This document shows, one piece after another, positions 62,801 through 64,000 of a DNA stretch of 64,000 bases. The notes under the pieces were generated by a model. That model saw only the letters and a program-made list of their open reading frames with translations, was not told where the DNA came from and ran no database searches. This stretch comes from Pempheris klunzingeri (lineage: Eukaryota; Chordata; Actinopteri; Acropomatiformes; Pempheridae), in NCBI RefSeq assembly GCF_042242105.1, contig NC_092031.1:22469662-22533661 (forward strand), in the 5' to 3' direction. Numbering within the stretch: the first letter of the stretch is position 1; each line of letters opens with the position of its first letter. The translations under genes and the position numbers were made by a program.

Positions 62801-64000
62801 AGGGTTAGGGTTAGGGTTAGGGTTAGGGTTAGGGTTAGGGTTAGGGTTAGGGTTAGGGTTAGGGTTAGGGTTAGGGTTAGGGTTAGGGTTAGGGTTAGGG
62901 TTAGGGTTAGGGTTAGGGTTAGGGTTAGGGTTAGGGTTAGGGTTAGGGTTAGGGTTAGGGTTAGGGTTAGGGTTAGGGTTAGGGTTAGGGTTAGGGTTAG
63001 GGTTAGGGTTAGGGTTAGGGTTAGGGTTAGGGTTAGGGTTAGGGTTAGGGTTAGGGTTAGGGTTAGGGTTAGGGTTAGGGTTAGGGTTAGGGTTAGGGTT
63101 AGGGTTAGGGTTAGGGTTAGGGTTAGGGTTAGGGTTAGGGTTAGGGTTAGGGTTAGGGTTAGGGTTAGGGTTAGGGTTAGGGTTAGGGTTAGGGTTAGGG
63201 TTAGGGTTAGGGTTAGGGTTAGGGTTAGGGTTAGGGTTAGGGTTAGGGTTAGGGTTAGGGTTAGGGTTAGGGTTAGGGTTAGGGTTAGGGTTAGGGTTAG
63301 GGTTAGGGTTAGGGTTAGGGTTAGGGTTAGGGTTAGGGTTAGGGTTAGGGTTAGGGTTAGGGTTAGGGTTAGGGTTAGGGTTAGGGTTAGGGTTAGGGTT
63401 AGGGTTAGGGTTAGGGTTAGGGTTAGGGTTAGGGTTAGGGTTAGGGTTAGGGTTAGGGTTAGGGTTAGGGTTAGGGTTAGGGTTAGGGTTAGGGTTAGGG
63501 TTAGGGTTAGGGTTAGGGTTAGGGTTAGGGTTAGGGTTAGGGTTAGGGTTAGGGTTAGGGTTAGGGTTAGGGTTAGGGTTAGGGTTAGGGTTAGGGTTAG
63601 GGTTAGGGTTAGGGTTAGGGTTAGGGTTAGGGTTAGGGTTAGGGTTAGGGTTAGGGTTAGGGTTAGGGTTAGGGTTAGGGTTAGGGTTAGGGTTAGGGTT
63701 AGGGTTAGGGTTAGGGTTAGGGTTAGGGTTAGGGTTAGGGTTAGGGTTAGGGTTAGGGTTAGGGTTAGGGTTAGGGTTAGGGTTAGGGTTAGGGTTAGGG
63801 TTAGGGTTAGGGTTAGGGTTAGGGTTAGGGTTAGGGTTAGGGTTAGGGTTAGGGTTAGGGTTAGGGTTAGGGTTAGGGTTAGGGTTAGGGTTAGGGTTAG
63901 GGTTAGGGTTAGGGTTAGGGTTAGGGTTAGGGTTAGGGTTAGGGTTAGGGTTAGGGTTAGGGTTAGGGTTAGGGTTAGGGTTAGGGTTAGGGTTAGGGTT
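62801..64000 (+). repeat. Terminal telomere array (TTAGGG)200
   Basis: 1,200 bp of in-phase TTAGGG hexamers without a visible variant, reaching the window edge. The G-rich strand runs 5'->3' outward, as expected for the right end of a vertebrate chromosome. Real telomere length is unknown because the window (and perhaps the assembly) stops here. Confidence 0.99.

Noticed and set aside
62801-64000. Regular direct repeats that could be taken for a CRISPR-like array or a coding repeat (LTLTLT/GLGLGL frames)
   Set aside because: It is a TTAGGG telomere array in a eukaryote; the open frames are translations of the hexamer.

Overview
This window is the end of a vertebrate chromosome, almost certainly from a ray-finned (teleost) fish. 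The last 1.2 kb is an uninterrupted (TTAGGG)n array whose G-rich strand runs 5'->3' outward, so the right edge is a true chromosome terminus. The spliced genes have short GT-AG introns, the proteins are vertebrate, and the dispersed repeats (L2-type LINEs with TTGA/ATTGAATTGA tails, hAT, Tc1-like and piggyBac-like elements) are typical of teleosts. The species cannot be determined from the sequence. || Left half (about 1-45 kb), ordinary genic DNA: three minus-strand genes in tandem, then one large plus-strand gene. map2k4 (MKK4; 11 coding exons, 398 aa) occupies 15326-5457; adprm (Mn-dependent ADP-ribose/CDP-alcohol diphosphatase; 3 exons, 339 aa) 20247-16895; rsph1 (radial spoke MORN protein; 8 exons, 238 aa) 24318-20964. 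A complete sarcomeric myosin heavy chain gene (38 coding exons, 1,937 aa) lies at 28032-43841. All four reading frames close across every splice junction I assigned, so all appear intact. The genes do not form one pathway: MKK4 is a stress-MAPK kinase, ADPRM a nucleotide hydrolase, RSPH1 a ciliary component and the myosin a muscle motor. In mammals MAP2K4 and ADPRM lie on the same chromosome arm as the skeletal MYH cluster, so the grouping looks like old synteny. || Right half (45.7-62.8 kb), gene-poor subtelomere: two about 99% identical copies of a 2.5-2.7 kb segment (45730-48240 and 54511-57208) flank a tRNA-Ser(CGA) gene and a 4 kb L2-type LINE with a frameshift in its reverse transcriptase. 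The second copy starts exactly where a tRNA-like sequence is cut in its anticodon loop and stops at an inverted (CCCTAA)n stub. Beyond it lies a mosaic of duplicated blocks: a splice-site-like minisatellite, two diverged AT-rich units that each carry a hammerhead-ribozyme-like motif on the minus strand, and three copies of an unrecognised block separated by interstitial TTAGGG tracts. A 110-bp sequence that abuts the terminal telomere array is also present 5.3 kb inward. || Most unusual content: the paired hammerhead-like motifs with covarying helices next to a telomere; the splice-signal array; the tRNA-half junction; a 52-bp perfect palindrome; and inverted retroelement tails flanking myosin exons 11-17.
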